The notes under the pieces are model-generated. The model did not search any database. It was not told the origin of the DNA and saw only the letters and a program-made list of their open reading frames with translations. A program made the translations under genes and the position numbers. Below are positions 61,348 to 64,000 of a stretch of 64,000 bases of DNA, piece by piece. Origin of the DNA: Nymphaea colorata (taxonomy: Eukaryota; Streptophyta; Magnoliopsida; Nymphaeales; Nymphaeaceae); the NCBI RefSeq assembly GCF_008831285.2, contig NC_045146.1, forward strand, positions 932,001 to 996,000. Reading direction: 5' to 3'. Numbering within the stretch: the stretch's first letter is position 1; every line of letters begins with the position of its first letter.

Positions 61348-61919
61348 TGACTACCAAAAGTAGTCTAAATGGTTATGGCATCTTCATCAAAAACATCTTT
61401 TGCTAAAACTTCCTCTGTCATAGTGGAAGTCCTTGGTATGGAAATTGTTGGCAGAATACTGCTCTCTACTGGATTCTTCTTTAACAAGAAAAGTAGAAGA
61501 ACAAAAAAAATGTCTCTTTCCTTCAACTCAATTTTGTTGTCTGTCACTTTAGCACATTCAGGTATGTTCATGGTTCTTATTTGCAAGCAAAAACAGGGAA
61601 CACAAGCTCTTATGGAAGGAGGTTCGTAACTTGAATAATTTGTACAGACATGCAAATTAGGGGCGCAGGCAGGTGTGGGCAATTGCCCATGCAGAGCCTA
61701 AAAAACTTTTTATTTTTATATTGATAACTCTGAGCAAATTTTCTCATTTATATATTGGTATCCCTTAAAAAAAATAATACTTAGTGCCCCTTAACTAGAA
61801 TTTTCTGTCGCCTCCTGTCCCTTCTCTCTCTTCTTGTCCCCAATTTTTGAATCTAGGGGACTTCTTGTCTTCAAACTTTGATATACATTCTCATTTTATC
61901 GGCTCTCTTTCTCTCTTTA

Positions 61920-61923
<4 letters not shown>

Positions 61924-61999
<76 letters not shown>
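61924..61999. repeat. Compound (CT)n(AT)n(AC)n microsatellite
   Basis: About 18 nt CT, 38 nt AT and 20 nt AC in direct succession. Confidence 0.95.
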
Positions 62000-62974
62000 T
62001 GATCATCTTCAACAGACTAACTAACACCAATTGATTGAGTCAAGATCTTCATGATGAATTGCAGGCTTGGTTTATTTATCAAGATCAAGTTTCATAACTT
62101 GTTTTTGAGTAATAAACCTTTCTACGAACAAAAGATAATAATAAACCTAATATCCTTAATTATGAGTAAAGCTAAGCTGAAAAAACCGTAGCTTAGTATC
62201 TAAAATTCTAAATTCTTCGAACCTTGGCTGTGTTTGCTAGCTCAGTACAAGCTCAATCAAGAGGCCAACATAGCCCCGTACTAAACTCAAGGCATAGCCA
62301 AATTGGCTTATCAAAGGTGTTCTTTATATTCCGAAATAGTTTCTAGAAGAAAAACTGATCTATCAGGACCAATTTAGTTTAACTTATGTACAATTTTAAT
62401 AAACATGACATGGACAATATGTAGATCGGAAACTCTTGCATATATTTATAACCGATACTTAACCATTCAAATCTCTGTCATAATATATATACTTTACCAA
62501 ATATTGTATTTTTAGGATATACATACGATCGAAAATGGGCACTACCAATATGTTGCACATATGGGTACAGAAATCTTGAAAGGAAACACATAATCATTGT
62601 TATCTCTCAAACTTTTTAGTCCATTAGCTTGACATTATTGCAACTGTCACTGACTATTATCTGAAATGGATGAACTCATTATTGAGCCAAGTAAGAAGAG
62701 GAAGCCCACACTTTATATGCTTTATGAATCAACCAGCCCTAGTTGTTAGCTAGTTACCAATCAACGGAAACATAATAGGACGATGGTTGGTATCACTCTG
62801 CGGATTAGTTCCTCTTCCAGTTGGGTCAGTCTTAGTTAATCTTAATTATTGGTGTGTCCATTATGTTGTTTGCTAATGACAAATTAGGTCTATGTTCTAT
62901 CGACCCGTTTTTTGTTTTAGCTCGATTGCGCAGTAGCCAATTAATTTCGTTGTCAGCAGTTGCGGAGCCACATA

Positions 62975-64000
<1,026 letters not shown>

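Larger units (their letters stand above)
54123..62974. other. Gene-free region, third part
   Basis: No gene recognised. Contents: a (AATAAAT)n-like tract at 54951-54988; the second copy of the 13.6-kb element at about 55010-55220; AT and GA tracts at 56007-56070, 56646-56683, 57023-57074, 57940-57982, 61299-61344 and 61924-61999; an 88-bp tandem duplication at 58696-58861; and MITE relatives at about 60165-60305 and 60505-60690. Pieces of a dispersed repeat (GCGCAGGCAGGTGTGGGCAA...) lie at about 58020-58390 and 61655-61830. Confidence 0.5.

Overview
This is nuclear DNA of a flowering plant. The coding exons are short and separated by GT-AG introns with T-rich 3' ends. The proteins are typical angiosperm ones, the intergenic space is AT-rich with many (AT)n, (GA)n and (CT)n tracts, MITE-like elements and SINE-like elements, and there is a fragment of chloroplast rbcL. 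I cannot name the species. There is no operon, CRISPR array, rRNA, credible tRNA gene or intact transposon protein.

All recognisable genes lie in the first 38 kb, on the minus strand. From left to right: (1) a type II phosphoinositide 4-kinase gamma with two ubiquitin-like domains (330-2394, with a leader intron up to 3058); (2) a dipeptidyl-peptidase-IV-like serine peptidase of family S9 in five exons, one only 30 nt long (6193-10917); (3) calcineurin B-like calcium sensor A (17099-21011); (4) calcineurin B-like calcium sensor B (34214-38064). Both sensors are of the CBL4/SOS3 type, have eight coding exons, a myristoylation/acylation N-terminus and nearly identical exon lengths, so they are an old tandem duplication. 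The order PI4K gamma - S9 peptidase - CBL4 is, as I recall, also that of Arabidopsis At5g24240 - At5g24260 - At5g24270 (SOS3), so this looks like deeply conserved gene order.

The genes are not known to form one pathway. Phosphoinositide signalling (PI4K gamma) and calcium decoding (CBL proteins activating CIPK kinases, e.g. in salt tolerance) both act in membrane-proximal signalling; the peptidase is probably cytosolic.

Upstream of CBL-B, at 39.6-40.35 kb, is a GC-richer block with a consensus minus-strand TATA box. It may be the distal promoter and leader of CBL-B or a separate transcript; it contains a 79-codon ORF with one predicted membrane helix.

From about 40.4 kb to the end I find no gene. 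That part holds microsatellites, several short tandem duplications, Tourist/PIF-Harbinger-like MITEs with TTA target duplications, SINE-like copies with pol III A/B boxes, and the rbcL fragment (62975-63221), which itself seems to sit in an older dispersed repeat. Exon borders were worked out by hand from splice consensus and protein-family continuity.
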